A DNA stretch of 64,000 nt from Spirilliplanes yamanashiensis (GTDB lineage Bacteria; Actinomycetota; Actinomycetes; Mycobacteriales; Micromonosporaceae). The stretch covers positions 62,001-126,000 of the forward strand of contig NZ_BOOY01000030.1 in the NCBI RefSeq assembly GCF_016863475.1, given 5' to 3'. This document shows, in pieces, positions 29,352-38,893 of the stretch (the stretch's first letter is position 1; each line of letters starts with the position of its first letter). A program made the translations under genes and the position numbers. The notes under the pieces were generated by a model, which saw nothing but the letters and a program-made list of their open reading frames with translations, did not search any database and had not been told where the DNA came from.

Positions 29352-30002
29352 GTGACGATCCTCCGCATCGACGCCAGCATCCAGGGCCCGCGCTCGGCCA
29401 GCAGCGAGCTGGCCGACCTCGCCGAGGCCGAGGCCGTCGCCGCCCGGCCCGGCGTCGCGGTCGTCCGGCGCCACCTCGGCGCCGACCCCCTGCCCGCCGA
29501 CGCCTGGGCGCACGCCATCCAGGGCTCGTACCTGCCCGAGGAGCAGCGCACCGACGCCCAGCGCGACGCGCTCGCCCTGGCCGGCACGCTCGCCCAGGAG
29601 CTGCGCGACGCCGACGCCGCCATCCTGGCCCTGCCGTTCTACAACTACGGCGTCTCCCAGCACGTCAAGACCTGGATCGACCTGGCCCTCGCGGGCGGCT
29701 TCCACGGCGAGCGCCTCCTCGACGGCCGGCCCGTCGCCGTGCTCACCACCCGCGGCGGCGCGTACGGGCCCGGCACCCCGCGTGAGGGCTGGGACCACAA
29801 CACCGACTACCTGCGCCGCATCGTCGCCGACGTGTGGGGCGCCGACCTGACCCTCGTCGAGCGGGAGTTCACCCTCGTCGGCGTCAACCCCGCCCTCGAC
29901 GACTTCGCCGAGGTCGCCCACGTCATGCGCAAGACGGCGCACGAGGCCGCCGTCGACGCCGGCCGCGCCCTCGCCGGGGCCGTGACCCCGCAGCTGCGCT
30001 AG
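29352..30002 (+). CDS. FMN-dependent NADH azoreductase/quinone reductase (AzoR family)
   Basis: 216 residues of the flavodoxin-like AzoR family: MTILRIDASIQGPRSASSEL, PFYNYGVSQHVKTWIDL (isoalloxazine contact), and TRGGAYGPGTPREGWDHN. The enzyme reduces quinones or azo compounds with NAD(P)H. GAGGAG precedes the GTG start. Expected to be repressed by the divergent MarR protein until an electrophile or quinone appears. Confidence 0.9.
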   Translation: MTILRIDASIQGPRSASSELADLAEAEAVAARPGVAVVRRHLGADPLPADAWAHAIQGSYLPEEQRTDAQRDALALAGTLAQELRDADAAILALPFYNYGVSQHVKTWIDLALAGGFHGERLLDGRPVAVLTTRGGAYGPGTPREGWDHNTDYLRRIVADVWGADLTLVEREFTLVGVNPALDDFAEVAHVMRKTAHEAAVDAGRALAGAVTPQLR

Positions 30003-30081
30003 TCCCCCTGGACGTTCCCGCCCCGCCCGGGCCCCGGCACGCTGACCTCAGCGATCCGGGTGCGTCGAGGGGGTTCAGCGG

Positions 30082-30837
30082 GTGACGAGTACGGCACGCG
30101 CCGGTACGGCACGACGGAGCAGCGTCCGCGGCCGCCTGGTGACCGCCTGCGCCGGGCGGCCGCCCCTGCTCATGTACCACGCCGTCGGCACCGTCGCCGA
30201 GGACCCGTTCGACCTGTACGTGACCCCGCAGCGCTTCGCCGAGCAGATGGCCGCCCTGGCCGCGCTCGGCCTGCGCGGCGTCTCCATGGCCGAGCTCGGC
30301 GACGCCGCCGCCCGCGGCTCCACCGCCGGGCTGGTCGGCATCACGTTCGACGACGGCTACCACGAGGTGCTCACCCACGCCCTGCCCGAGCTGCGCCGGC
30401 ACGGCTTCGGCGCCACCTTCTACGCCGTCACCGGCCTGCTCGGCGGCGTCAACGCGTGGGACCCGCCGCCGCGCCGCGAGCTGATGACCGCCGACGACCT
30501 GCGCATGCTCGCCGGCGAGGGCTACGAGATCGGCTCGCACACCGTCACCCACGCCCGCCTGGCCGGCTGCGACCCGGCGGTGCTGCGCCGCGAGGTCTCC
30601 GCGAGCCGCCGGGCCCTGGCCGACCTGCTCGGCAAGCCCCCGCGCACCTTCTGCTACCCGTACGGCTCCGTCGACGGCGCCGCCGTGCGCGCGGTCCGGG
30701 AGGCCGGCTACGCGTACGCCTGCGCGGTGAACCGCGCCCCCGGCCTGGCCGACACGTACGCCCGCCCCCGGGTGGGCGTCACCGACCGCGACTTCGGCGC
30801 CCGCCTGGCCGCCAAGCTCTTCCTGAGGGGACGCTGA
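30082..30837 (+). CDS. Polysaccharide deacetylase (NodB homology, CE4)
   Basis: 251 residues. Metal and catalytic motifs are present: MYHAVG, TFDDGY (catalytic Asp and metal Asp), SHTVTHARL (two metal His), and FCYPYGSVD. No signal peptide is evident, although residues 1-25 are basic. It opens a three-gene plus-strand unit with two FemX-like transferases, and probably N-deacetylates a precursor or the exopolysaccharide of the adjoining locus. Confidence 0.88.
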   Translation: MTSTARAGTARRSSVRGRLVTACAGRPPLLMYHAVGTVAEDPFDLYVTPQRFAEQMAALAALGLRGVSMAELGDAAARGSTAGLVGITFDDGYHEVLTHALPELRRHGFGATFYAVTGLLGGVNAWDPPPRRELMTADDLRMLAGEGYEIGSHTVTHARLAGCDPAVLRREVSASRRALADLLGKPPRTFCYPYGSVDGAAVRAVREAGYAYACAVNRAPGLADTYARPRVGVTDRDFGARLAAKLFLRGR

Positions 30838-30838
30838 C

Positions 30839-31957
30839 GTGGCGCTGTCCGCCGAGATCCTGACCGACCCCGCCCAGCTGGAGCGCGAGCGGGCCGGGTG
30901 GGACGCGGCGGCCGTGGCGGCGGCCCGGCCGTACTGCGCGCCCGCGTGGGCGCTGCCGTGGTGGGCGTCGGCCCGCCCGGCCGGCGCGGAGCTGCGGGCG
31001 GTGGCCGTGCGCGACGCCGGTGAGCTGGTCGCGATGGCCCCGTTCTACGTCACCCGGGACCGGTTCGGCATCGCCACCTGGCGGCTGCTGGCCGACGTCA
31101 CCTCGTCGTTCGCCGAACCGGTCACCGCGCCGGGCCGCCGCGCCGAGGTCGCCGCCGCGATCGGCGCGGCGCTGCGCGACAGCGGCGAGGCCGTCGACGT
31201 GCTGGCGCTGCAGGACGTGCCCGCCGACGGCGCGTGGGCGACCCTGCTGCGGCAGAACTGGCCCGGCCGGCGCCCCGCCCTCGCCCCCGTCAGCACCACC
31301 CGCGCCCCGTACGTGGACCTGCCCGCCGGCGGCTACGACGCATGGCTCGCCGGGCGCAGCCGCAACTTCCGCCAGCAGATCCGCGCCCGCCAGCGCGACT
31401 TCGCCAAGGCCGGCGGCACGTTCCGCCGCGCGGCCTCCCCCGCCGAGTACGACGCGGCGCTGCACGACTTCGTCCGGCTGCACATGGACCGCTGGCAGGA
31501 GCGCGGCGGCTCGGCCGCGCTGACGCCGGAGGTGGTGGCGATGCTGCGCGGCGCCGGCCGGTCGGCCGGCCCCGGCCGGCTGCACCTGTGGACCGCCGAG
31601 GTCGACGGCGCCGCGGTCGGCACCGCGCTGTTCGTGTCCGCGGGCGACGAGACCCACTACTGGCTCGGCGGCTTCGACGAGGCGTGGGCGCGCTGCTCGC
31701 CGTCGCTGCTGCTGCTCGTCGAGGGCGTGCGGCACGCGGCGCAGACCGGGCTGCGGCGGCTGTCGCTCGGCCCGGGCACCGGCTCGTACAAGTACCGGCT
31801 GGCCACCGGCGAGCAGACCCTGGAGACCGTCGACCTGCTGCCGCACGGGCTGCGGTTCCCGTACGTGCGGCTGTGCCAGTCGCCGTACCGGTTCTACCGG
31901 CTCGCGTCGCGGCGCACCCCGCCCGCGGTCAAGCAGCTGCTGCGCCGCGCGGCCTGA
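30839..31957 (+). CDS. GNAT/FemX-like acyltransferase (CelD/BcsL type), copy 1
   Basis: 372 residues of the GNAT_6 (PF13480) group linked to exopolysaccharide synthesis. RSRNFRQQIRARQRDFAKAGG is the family's central segment; the acyl-CoA fold follows with LWTAEVDGAAVGTALFV and LSLGPGTGSYKYRLATG. It probably adds an acyl group to a sugar nucleotide or lipid-linked sugar. GTG start 1 nt after the deacetylase stop with AGGGGACG upstream. Confidence 0.8.
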   Translation: MALSAEILTDPAQLERERAGWDAAAVAAARPYCAPAWALPWWASARPAGAELRAVAVRDAGELVAMAPFYVTRDRFGIATWRLLADVTSSFAEPVTAPGRRAEVAAAIGAALRDSGEAVDVLALQDVPADGAWATLLRQNWPGRRPALAPVSTTRAPYVDLPAGGYDAWLAGRSRNFRQQIRARQRDFAKAGGTFRRAASPAEYDAALHDFVRLHMDRWQERGGSAALTPEVVAMLRGAGRSAGPGRLHLWTAEVDGAAVGTALFVSAGDETHYWLGGFDEAWARCSPSLLLLVEGVRHAAQTGLRRLSLGPGTGSYKYRLATGEQTLETVDLLPHGLRFPYVRLCQSPYRFYRLASRRTPPAVKQLLRRAA

Positions 31958-31974
31958 CCCGAGGAGGTACCGAC

Positions 31975-33090
31975 GTGTCCGCCCGGCTGATCCCGCTGTC
32001 CGAGCTCGGCGCCGCACTGATCGACCGGTGGCGCGAGCTCGGGCACACCGCTCTGGAGGCCAACGCCTTCCTCGGCCCCGACGTGGTGCTGCCCGCCGCC
32101 CGCCGCCTCGGCGCCGGCGCCGGGATCGCCCTGGCGGTGGTCGAGCACGGCCGGCAGCTGCGCTTCGCGCTGCCCGTCGTGCGCACCCGCACCTACCGGC
32201 GGCTGCCGCTGCCCACCGTGGCCACCTGGCGGCACGACTACTGCTACCTCGGCACGCCGCTGGTCGCGCCGGACGCCCCCGCGGACACCTGGCGGGCGGC
32301 GCTGGGCGCGCTCGACGCCGTCGCGCCCGTGACGGCGCTGGGGCTGCTGGGCCTCGACGGGCCGGTCGCGGCCGCGCTGCGGGCGGCGCTGGGCCCCGGC
32401 GCGCGCCGGGCCGTCACCCTGGGCCGGCGGGAGCGGCCCGTGGTGCGGCGCCGGCCCGAGCCCACCTACCTCGGCGACCTGAGCGCGAGCCGGCGCAAGA
32501 ACCTGCGCCGCAACGCCGCGCTGCTCGCCGCCGAGCTGGGCGAGGTACGCCTGGTGGAGCACCTCGCCGACGGCCGGGACCTGGACGCCGCCGTGGACGG
32601 GTTCCTGGCGATGGAGGCGGCCGGCTGGAAGGGCCGCGAGGGCACCGCCATCGCGTGCCGGCCGGGCCACGCCGAGTTCTTCCGGGAGACCTGCCACCGG
32701 CTGGCCGCCCAGGGCGCCCTGTGGCTGACCAGCCTGGAGGCGGGCGGCCGCCCGGTCGCCTGGGACTGCCTGATGCTCGCCGGCGACACGCTGTTCGCGT
32801 TCAAGACGACCTACGACGAGGACCTGCGCCGGTTCTCCCCCGGCGTGCAGGTGCTGTCGACGCTGCTGACCCGGTTCCACGCCGACGAGCGGTTCGCCGT
32901 CATCGACTCGTGCACCGGGCTGAGCGAGACGATCACCCACGAGTTGTTCCCCGACCGGCGGCCGCTGGGCGAGCTGGTGCTCATGCCGGCCGGGGCGGTC
33001 GGGCAGGCGGCGGCGTGGGCGACGCCGCGGGCGGCGGCCGTGTACCGGCGGCTGAAGGACCGGCGGGCGCTGGTCAATTCGGCGCAGTGA
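31975..33090 (+). CDS. GNAT/FemX-like acyltransferase, copy 2
   Basis: 371 residues of the same family, distant from its neighbour. Key segment: LSASRRKNLRRNAALLAAELG; acyl-CoA part LTSLEAGGRPVAWDCLM and SPGVQVLSTLL. GAGGAGG stands before the GTG at 31975. The last 17 bp overlap the end of the convergent flippase gene. Two paralogues in series suggest two distinct decorations of the polymer. Confidence 0.78.
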   Translation: MSARLIPLSELGAALIDRWRELGHTALEANAFLGPDVVLPAARRLGAGAGIALAVVEHGRQLRFALPVVRTRTYRRLPLPTVATWRHDYCYLGTPLVAPDAPADTWRAALGALDAVAPVTALGLLGLDGPVAAALRAALGPGARRAVTLGRRERPVVRRRPEPTYLGDLSASRRKNLRRNAALLAAELGEVRLVEHLADGRDLDAAVDGFLAMEAAGWKGREGTAIACRPGHAEFFRETCHRLAAQGALWLTSLEAGGRPVAWDCLMLAGDTLFAFKTTYDEDLRRFSPGVQVLSTLLTRFHADERFAVIDSCTGLSETITHELFPDRRPLGELVLMPAGAVGQAAAWATPRAAAVYRRLKDRRALVNSAQ

Positions 33091-34447
33091 CCGGCCCGGT
33101 GACCGGCTCGGTGGCCGGCGCGGCCGTGTGCCGGTGGGCGTAGTACGCCGACGGGGCCAGCACGAACACCGTCAGGCTGATGCACAGCGCCCAGGTGGGC
33201 CCGGCGACGCCCACGGCGTCCGCCAGCCAGATCGACAGCGGCAGCGTCGTCACCGCCATCAGCAGCGCGCTGACCAGCAGGAACCGCTTCGCGCCGGCGC
33301 CGCTGAGCACCAGGCCGAACGGCTCGGCCGCGAACTGGATCACCGAGGAGACGGCCAGCGCCAGCAGCAGCCCCTGCGACGGCACGTAGGCCTCGCCCAG
33401 CCAGACCCGGATGACCGGCGGCGCCGCCCAGACGAACGCGGCGGACACCACCAGCCCGACGACGGTGCTGACCAGCGCGGCGGTGCGCACGTTGCGCCGG
33501 GTGCCCGCGTAGTCGCCGGCGGCCAGCCGCGCGCCGAACATCGGCCACAGCGGCAGGAGCAGGCTCTCGAACACCATGAAGCCGACCGACGACAGCCGCT
33601 CGCTGACGTTGTAGACGCCGGCCGCCTCGGCGCCGACGGCGTGCGAGATGACGATGCTGCTGGTGGAGTAGCCGACGGCCCAGGCGATGCTGTTGACCGC
33701 GAACGCGGCGCCGAGCGACAGCATCGGCCGCAGCCGGGACCGCTCGGCCAGCGCCAGGCGCGGCGCGATGTCCGGCCGGGCGCGGCGGAACAGCCACAGC
33801 GAGGCGAGCACGGCCATCAGGTTCGGGGTGCCGACGGTGGCCAGCACGAACCACGGCAGGCTGGCGCCGAGGGCGTGGCCGCCGGCGACCGCGGCGATGA
33901 CCACGGGCACCGACGCGGCCTGCCAGAACGCGAACGCCCGGTTCATCTGCAGGCCCAGCATCACCTTCATGCCGAGGTTGGCGGGGATGCCGACGGCGAA
34001 CGAAAGGAAGACGAACAGCACGGCGAGCGACACGTCGGCGGTGACGCCGGGGTCGGTGAGGCCGAGCACGGACCGCCAGTCGACCAGCGCCCACAGCAGC
34101 ACGCTGCCGGCGAGCAGCGCCGCGCCGACGCCGAGCAGCATGGCCAGGCCGGTGGACACGACGGCCCGCATCCCGGCGGTGTCGCCGCGCCCGGACGCCT
34201 GCGACACCGACGTCACCATGCTGAGCGAGACGCCGAAGTCGGCCCACGGCAGGAACGCGGCGATCGCGGTGATGACGGCGTACGCGCCGTAGTTGACGGT
34301 GCCGAGCCCGCCGGTGACCAGCGGCAGCGTGACGGCGGGGGTGGCGACGAGCAGCGCCCGGGCGCCGCCGTTGACGAGCAGGCCGATGAGCATGCCGCGG
34401 CGCGGCGCGCCCGGGCGCTCCACCTCGGGTGCGGCGGTGGCGGTCAT
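33074..34447 (-). CDS. Wzx-type polysaccharide flippase
   Basis: 457 residues with 12-14 predicted membrane helices (e.g. LLVNGGARALLVATPAVTLP, VPVVIAAVAGGHALG). It fits the MATE/PST oligosaccharide flippase superfamily, which moves undecaprenyl-linked repeat units across the membrane. Its ATG overlaps the glycosyltransferase stop (ATGA). It is the last gene of the minus-strand run that begins with the Wzc-like gene at 42863. Confidence 0.85.
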   Translation of the reverse strand: MTATAAPEVERPGAPRRGMLIGLLVNGGARALLVATPAVTLPLVTGGLGTVNYGAYAVITAIAAFLPWADFGVSLSMVTSVSQASGRGDTAGMRAVVSTGLAMLLGVGAALLAGSVLLWALVDWRSVLGLTDPGVTADVSLAVLFVFLSFAVGIPANLGMKVMLGLQMNRAFAFWQAASVPVVIAAVAGGHALGASLPWFVLATVGTPNLMAVLASLWLFRRARPDIAPRLALAERSRLRPMLSLGAAFAVNSIAWAVGYSTSSIVISHAVGAEAAGVYNVSERLSSVGFMVFESLLLPLWPMFGARLAAGDYAGTRRNVRTAALVSTVVGLVVSAAFVWAAPPVIRVWLGEAYVPSQGLLLALAVSSVIQFAAEPFGLVLSGAGAKRFLLVSALLMAVTTLPLSIWLADAVGVAGPTWALCISLTVFVLAPSAYYAHRHTAAPATEPVTGPVTAPN

Positions 34448-35574
34448 CGCGCGGCCCCCAGGGCCCGGTAGGCGTCGGCGACGGCGGGCAGGTCGTACGG
34501 GCGCAGCCGGTCCGGCGCGACGGGCGCGGGGCGGGCGGCGGCCAGCCGGGCGATCGCGGCGGCCAGCGCCTCGGCGTCGCCGGGCGGGACGGTGGGCTGG
34601 CCGAGCCGGTCGCACAGATCGGCCAGCCCACCGACGGCGGTGCCGACGAACGGCACACCCAGCGCGGCGGCCTCGAGGGCGACCAGCCCGAAGCCCTCCT
34701 CGCGCGAGGTGAGTGCCAGCACGTCGGCGCGGCGCATGAGCGGGTACGGGTTGTCGACGGCCGCCCGGAACTCGGTGCGGTCGGCGACGCCGAGCTCGGC
34801 GGCGTGCCGCTCCAGCTCGGCGCGCAGCGGCCCGTCGCCGACGACGAGCAGCCGGAACGGCGCCGGCAGCAGGCTGAGGGCGCGCAGCAGGGTGCGGTGG
34901 TCCTTCTGCGGGTGCAGGCGGGCGAAGCAGGCGACCAGGGGGCCGTCGCCGCCCCGCGCGCCCGCACCCGGGCTCTCGCCGGCCGCGAGCGCCTCGACCG
35001 CGGCCAGGTCGATGGGGTTGGGGATGGTGACGGCGCGTTCGGGGCGCGGCAGCACCCCGGCGGCGCGCAGGCTGCGCCGGGCGGCGTCGCTGACCACCAC
35101 CATGTGGTCGGGCAGCCGGTACACCACGGGCAGGGCGCCGGCCAGCAGGCGCGGGCCGCGGCCGTTGGCGCGCAGGTTGTCGGCGAGGGCGTGCTCGCTG
35201 GCGACGTGGACGTACCGGCCGCGGCCGAGCAGCCGGGCCACCGCCACGACGACGTTGGGGTAGGTCAGGAACGAGTACACGACGTCGAAGCGGCGGCGCC
35301 GGGCCAGCGCGGCGAACCGGGCGGCCAGCACGCCGAGCCGCGGGATGCCGGACCCGGTGGCGGGCAGGTGGTCGTGCGCGCAGCCGGCCGGGACGCGGCC
35401 GGCCCACGGCAGGGCGCCGGCGCGGGCCAGCTCCCGGCGGCTCAGCTTCGGGTCGAACGTGACGACGGTGACGTGCGCACTCGCGGCGAACCGCTCGGCC
35501 AGCGCCCGGGCCACCCGCTCGGCCCCGGCCGACTCCAGGGTGGGCACCAGCACGGCGATGCGCGGGGCGGTCAC
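34444..35574 (-). CDS. GT4-family glycosyltransferase
   Basis: 376 residues with a GT-B fold. N-terminal VLVPTLESAGAERVARAL is the acceptor-side GAER motif. The C-terminal half has ARLHPQKDHRTLLRAL and the nucleotide-sugar site SREEGFGLVALEAAALG (EX7E). It adds one sugar of the repeat unit on the cytoplasmic face. Coupled to flippase and polymerase genes by 4-bp overlaps. Confidence 0.88.
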   Translation of the reverse strand: MTAPRIAVLVPTLESAGAERVARALAERFAASAHVTVVTFDPKLSRRELARAGALPWAGRVPAGCAHDHLPATGSGIPRLGVLAARFAALARRRRFDVVYSFLTYPNVVVAVARLLGRGRYVHVASEHALADNLRANGRGPRLLAGALPVVYRLPDHMVVVSDAARRSLRAAGVLPRPERAVTIPNPIDLAAVEALAAGESPGAGARGGDGPLVACFARLHPQKDHRTLLRALSLLPAPFRLLVVGDGPLRAELERHAAELGVADRTEFRAAVDNPYPLMRRADVLALTSREEGFGLVALEAAALGVPFVGTAVGGLADLCDRLGQPTVPPGDAEALAAAIARLAAARPAPVAPDRLRPYDLPAVADAYRALGAAR

Positions 35575-36908
35575 CGGGCCTCCTCGGGACGCAGCTCCGC
35601 CTGGCCGGGCAGCGGCAGCAGCACCACGGCCAGGTAGCCGGCCATGAGCAGGTGGTTGGGCCAGACGAGCGGCTCGAACAGCAGGTTCCAGCCGGTGGCG
35701 ACGGTCCAGAAGGCGATCAGCGGCCCGGCCCGCAGCCGGATCGCCGTCATCGCCCGGCGCAGCCCCACCGCCAGCAGGAAGATCCAGAACGGGACGGCGA
35801 GCAGCCCAGCCTGCACGACGGTGTCGAGCGCCTGCGAGTGCGCGGCGAGCCCGGGGTCGGTCTTGACGATCCAGTCCTTGGGCAGGTTCACGTCGACGGT
35901 CACGTTGTGCTCGTTGATGAAGGTGAGCGACTCGGCGAACGTGACGCTGTCGATGCCGGGCTGCGAGCCCCACCCGTACGGCTTCTCGGAGATCAGGTAC
36001 AGCGCCTGCAGGCCCTCGGGCCGGCCGTTGGCCATGATGGTCCAGAAGTCCACCTGGGCGCCGCCGCGGAACTGCTCGACGGACCGCTCCCCCAGCCAGC
36101 CGGCCTTGGCCGCCGCGAAGAACCCGCCGACCAGCAGCAGGCACGGGATGCCGCCGAGCGCGATGATCGTGGCCGGGCGCAGCCGGACCCGCTTGGTCGC
36201 CGCGATGGCCGCCAGCGCGAGCGCGCACAGCGTGGCGACGGCCAGCGACCGCAGGTCGCAGACGATGTCGGCGGCGGTGAGCAGGATCAGCGCGGCGAAC
36301 GTGGGGGTGCGCGAGCCGGCCCGCCAGCGGATGTCGCACAGCGCCAGCACGGCGATGCTGATCGGCTCGGCGAGCTTGTACTTCCACAGGATCGCCGGGG
36401 TCGCGGGCGGACCATTCGGGTACAGGTAGGAGGTCGGGCCGGCCTCGCCGGTGCTCAGGCCGCCGACGGCGACGCCCACGGCCAGGGCCGCGATGAGCAG
36501 CCGCAGCCGCTCCGGGTCGTTGCGCGACAGCCGCACCAGCGCGGCGCTGAGCGTGAGGATGCCGAACGCGGCGACCATGTGCTGGCCGACGCGCGGGCCG
36601 TTGCCGGCGGCGAGGTCGGCGAACAGCAGGCCCAGCCCCCACGCCCCGATCACCAGCACCGGCCAGCCGAACCGGCGGTCGGTGACCAGGGTGGACGCGA
36701 TGAGCGGCAGCGCCAGCAGCACCGCCACGTCGAGCAGCAGCAGCTTGCCGGGCAGCACGGGCACGGCCGCCGCGAGCGCGACGGCGAGCAGCAGCAGGGC
36801 GATCGGGCCGCGACCCGCGGTGGCGGGGACGCTGGCCTGCGCGACGGCGGGGCGCGGGGCCGGCCCCGCGGCGGCCGGTTCCACGACGACGGGGGGCGCC
36901 GTGGTCAC
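35571..36908 (-). CDS. O-antigen ligase/polymerase-like membrane protein (Wzy candidate)
   Basis: 445 residues, about 10-12 membrane helices, with a large extracytoplasmic loop (about residues 270-350) that includes NEHNVTVDVNLPKDW and AAHSQALDTVVQAGL. The histidine in the loop and the helix pattern fit Wzy_C/WaaL-type proteins. Placed between the WecG-like and GT4 genes, it is the best candidate for the repeat-unit polymerase. GTG start overlapping the preceding stop by 4 bp. Confidence 0.75.
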   Translation of the reverse strand: MTTAPPVVVEPAAAGPAPRPAVAQASVPATAGRGPIALLLLAVALAAAVPVLPGKLLLLDVAVLLALPLIASTLVTDRRFGWPVLVIGAWGLGLLFADLAAGNGPRVGQHMVAAFGILTLSAALVRLSRNDPERLRLLIAALAVGVAVGGLSTGEAGPTSYLYPNGPPATPAILWKYKLAEPISIAVLALCDIRWRAGSRTPTFAALILLTAADIVCDLRSLAVATLCALALAAIAATKRVRLRPATIIALGGIPCLLLVGGFFAAAKAGWLGERSVEQFRGGAQVDFWTIMANGRPEGLQALYLISEKPYGWGSQPGIDSVTFAESLTFINEHNVTVDVNLPKDWIVKTDPGLAAHSQALDTVVQAGLLAVPFWIFLLAVGLRRAMTAIRLRAGPLIAFWTVATGWNLLFEPLVWPNHLLMAGYLAVVLLPLPGQAELRPEEAR

Positions 36909-37720
36909 CCGCGGCCGCCGCGGGGGCCCCGGCGGCGGGCGGGCCGGAGGAGGTCGGCGAGCACCAGGGCCACGAAGACCGCGTTGGTCTTCACGTAGCG
37001 GCCGCCGAGCCGCCGTGGCTCCTGCAGCGCCCGGTACAGCCATTCCAGTCCCGCCCGCTGCCAGGCGAGGGGGGCGCGGCGGACCACGCCCGCGACGACG
37101 TCGAACGAGCCGCCGACGCCGTGCACGACCTTCGCGCCGGTGCGCCGGCCGTACTCGGCGACGAAGCGCTCCTTGCGCGGCGAGGTCATGCCGAGGAACA
37201 GCAGGTCCGCGCCGCTGTCGGCGATCCGGTCGGCGACGGCGGGCGCGTCGGCGTCGGCGTAGTAGCCGTCGCGGCTGCCGGCGACGCGCAGCGCCGGGAA
37301 GCGGCGCTTCAGCTCGGCGACGGTGCGCTGCAGCACGTCGGCGCGGGCGCCGAGGAAGTACACGGACAGGCCGCGCCGTTCCGCCTCGGCGAGCAGGTTG
37401 AGGAACAGGTCGATGCCGGCGACCCGCTCGGGCAGCGGCGCGCGCAGCAGCCGGCTGGCCCACACGACGGCCTGCCCGTCGGCGACGATGAGGTCGCAGC
37501 CGGACACGGCAGCGTGCAGCGCGGGGTCGCTGCGCATCTTCACCATCTTCGCCGCGTTCACCACGCCGATCTCCAGCTGCCGGGACTCGGCGGTGGCGGC
37601 GACGCAGCTGGCGACCGTCTGCTCCATCGTCAGCGCGTCGACGCCGACGCCGAGCAGGCGGCGCCGGGCCGGCTGCTCGACCGGCAGCGGGACGCGGGGG
37701 CGCGGGATCGAGCGGGTCAC
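36905..37720 (-). CDS. WecG/TagA/CpsF-family glycosyltransferase (GT26)
   Basis: 271 residues. Family marks: LGVGVDALTMEQTVASC, VVNAAKMVKMRSDPALH, DGQAVVWASRLL, FLGARADVLQRT, and FLGMTSPRKERFV. WecG/TagA enzymes transfer N-acetylmannosamine or its uronate to a lipid-linked GlcNAc. With wecB and wecC homologues in the same operon, ManNAcA transfer is the natural guess. GTG at 37720 overlaps the upstream stop. Confidence 0.9.
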   Translation of the reverse strand: MTRSIPRPRVPLPVEQPARRRLLGVGVDALTMEQTVASCVAATAESRQLEIGVVNAAKMVKMRSDPALHAAVSGCDLIVADGQAVVWASRLLRAPLPERVAGIDLFLNLLAEAERRGLSVYFLGARADVLQRTVAELKRRFPALRVAGSRDGYYADADAPAVADRIADSGADLLFLGMTSPRKERFVAEYGRRTGAKVVHGVGGSFDVVAGVVRRAPLAWQRAGLEWLYRALQEPRRLGGRYVKTNAVFVALVLADLLRPARRRGPRGGRG

Positions 37721-38871
37721 CGGGCACCGCCCGGGCGGACCGCGCCGAGCCAGGCGAACAGCAGCCAGCCGAACTCGTACGGGCGGCACTCGCGGTCGAC
37801 GGCGGTGGGGTGCGCGGGGCGGCGGACGGGCCGCACGCCGGGCGCCAGCCGGGTGCTGACGCCGTTGATAGCCCTAGCCAGCTTCTTCGGGTCGCCGCGG
37901 TACACCTTGCGCCACACCATGCCGAGCTCGTCGGCGATCATCGGCTCCGCGCCGGGACGCTCCAGCCAGGACAGTCCGCGCCGCACCGAGGGCAGGACGT
38001 CGTCACCGGACACCTCGGCCAGGTCGAGGAGTGCCGTCGGCGCCATCGCGTGCTGATGGACGCTGTAGACGGGGAACTCCTCGACCAGGCCGCCGGTGCG
38101 CGCATCGTAGTGCCACCAGAACTCCCCCTCGGCGCCCTGGAGGCTCGTGATGCGCTCGGCGCACGCCCGGGCGGCCGCCAGCGCCTCGGGGTCGTCCCCC
38201 GAGGCGTGCAACCGGGCGAGCGCCTGGATCGGGTACACCTGGTCGGCGAAGCAGCCGACGTGGCTGCGGTACCAGGGCAGCATCCCGCGGTCGGTACCGT
38301 GCGGGAACAGCGGTCCCGCGCCCTGCCGGCTGCCCAGCAGGCGGCCGCGGGCCCGGGCGAGCCGCTGCTCGACGTCGGCGGCGCCGCGGGCCGTGGCGAG
38401 CGCCGACACCAGCCAGGACGTCTCGACGACGTACTGGCGGGGCTGGGCGTCGTCCAGCTCGCCGGCGCGGCGCAGCGCCTCGTCCAGCCCGGGCCGGCCG
38501 GCCTGCGCCGCGGCCCACGCCACCAGCGCGGCGTCGCCCAGGTTGGTGGTCTCCGGCAGCCGCCGCACCAGCAGGTCGGTGAACGCGTCCGCGGTGTGCC
38601 CGCCCAGCACGGCCCGCTGCTCGGCCTCGGGCAGGAAGTGCGCGCCCAGCGCGACGATCGCCGCGTACCGGTAGCTGGTGCCGCGCAGCTCCAGGTGCCG
38701 CTCGGAGCCGGCCCGGGTGAACGCGAACTCGTCCGCGCCGGGCAGGTACATCAGCGGCAGGCCGCGCACCGCGACGGCGAGCAGCCGCCGCACGAGCGCC
38801 TGGCCCTGCGGGTCGAGGGCGGCGACCCGCGCGGGCGTCTCGACGTCGCTGGACGGGTTCCGAGGTGTCAC
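37717..38871 (-). CDS. Uncharacterised alpha/alpha-toroid-like protein of the EPS operon
   Basis: 384 residues, no signal peptide or membrane helix. Repeated helix pairs with conserved aromatic and acidic positions (FPHGTDRGMLPWYRSHVGCFADQVYPIQALA; EGEFWWHYD; EEFPVYSVHQHAMAPTALLDL, given in parts) suggest an (alpha/alpha)6 barrel like those of glycoside hydrolases or epimerases. I cannot name a family. GGGAGAG precedes the GTG start. Its place between wecB and wecG homologues suggests action on a sugar or glycolipid intermediate. Confidence 0.7.
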   Translation of the reverse strand: MTPRNPSSDVETPARVAALDPQGQALVRRLLAVAVRGLPLMYLPGADEFAFTRAGSERHLELRGTSYRYAAIVALGAHFLPEAEQRAVLGGHTADAFTDLLVRRLPETTNLGDAALVAWAAAQAGRPGLDEALRRAGELDDAQPRQYVVETSWLVSALATARGAADVEQRLARARGRLLGSRQGAGPLFPHGTDRGMLPWYRSHVGCFADQVYPIQALARLHASGDDPEALAAARACAERITSLQGAEGEFWWHYDARTGGLVEEFPVYSVHQHAMAPTALLDLAEVSGDDVLPSVRRGLSWLERPGAEPMIADELGMVWRKVYRGDPKKLARAINGVSTRLAPGVRPVRRPAHPTAVDRECRPYEFGWLLFAWLGAVRPGGAR

Positions 38872-38893
38872 GGTCTCTCCCTGGGGCGTGCGG

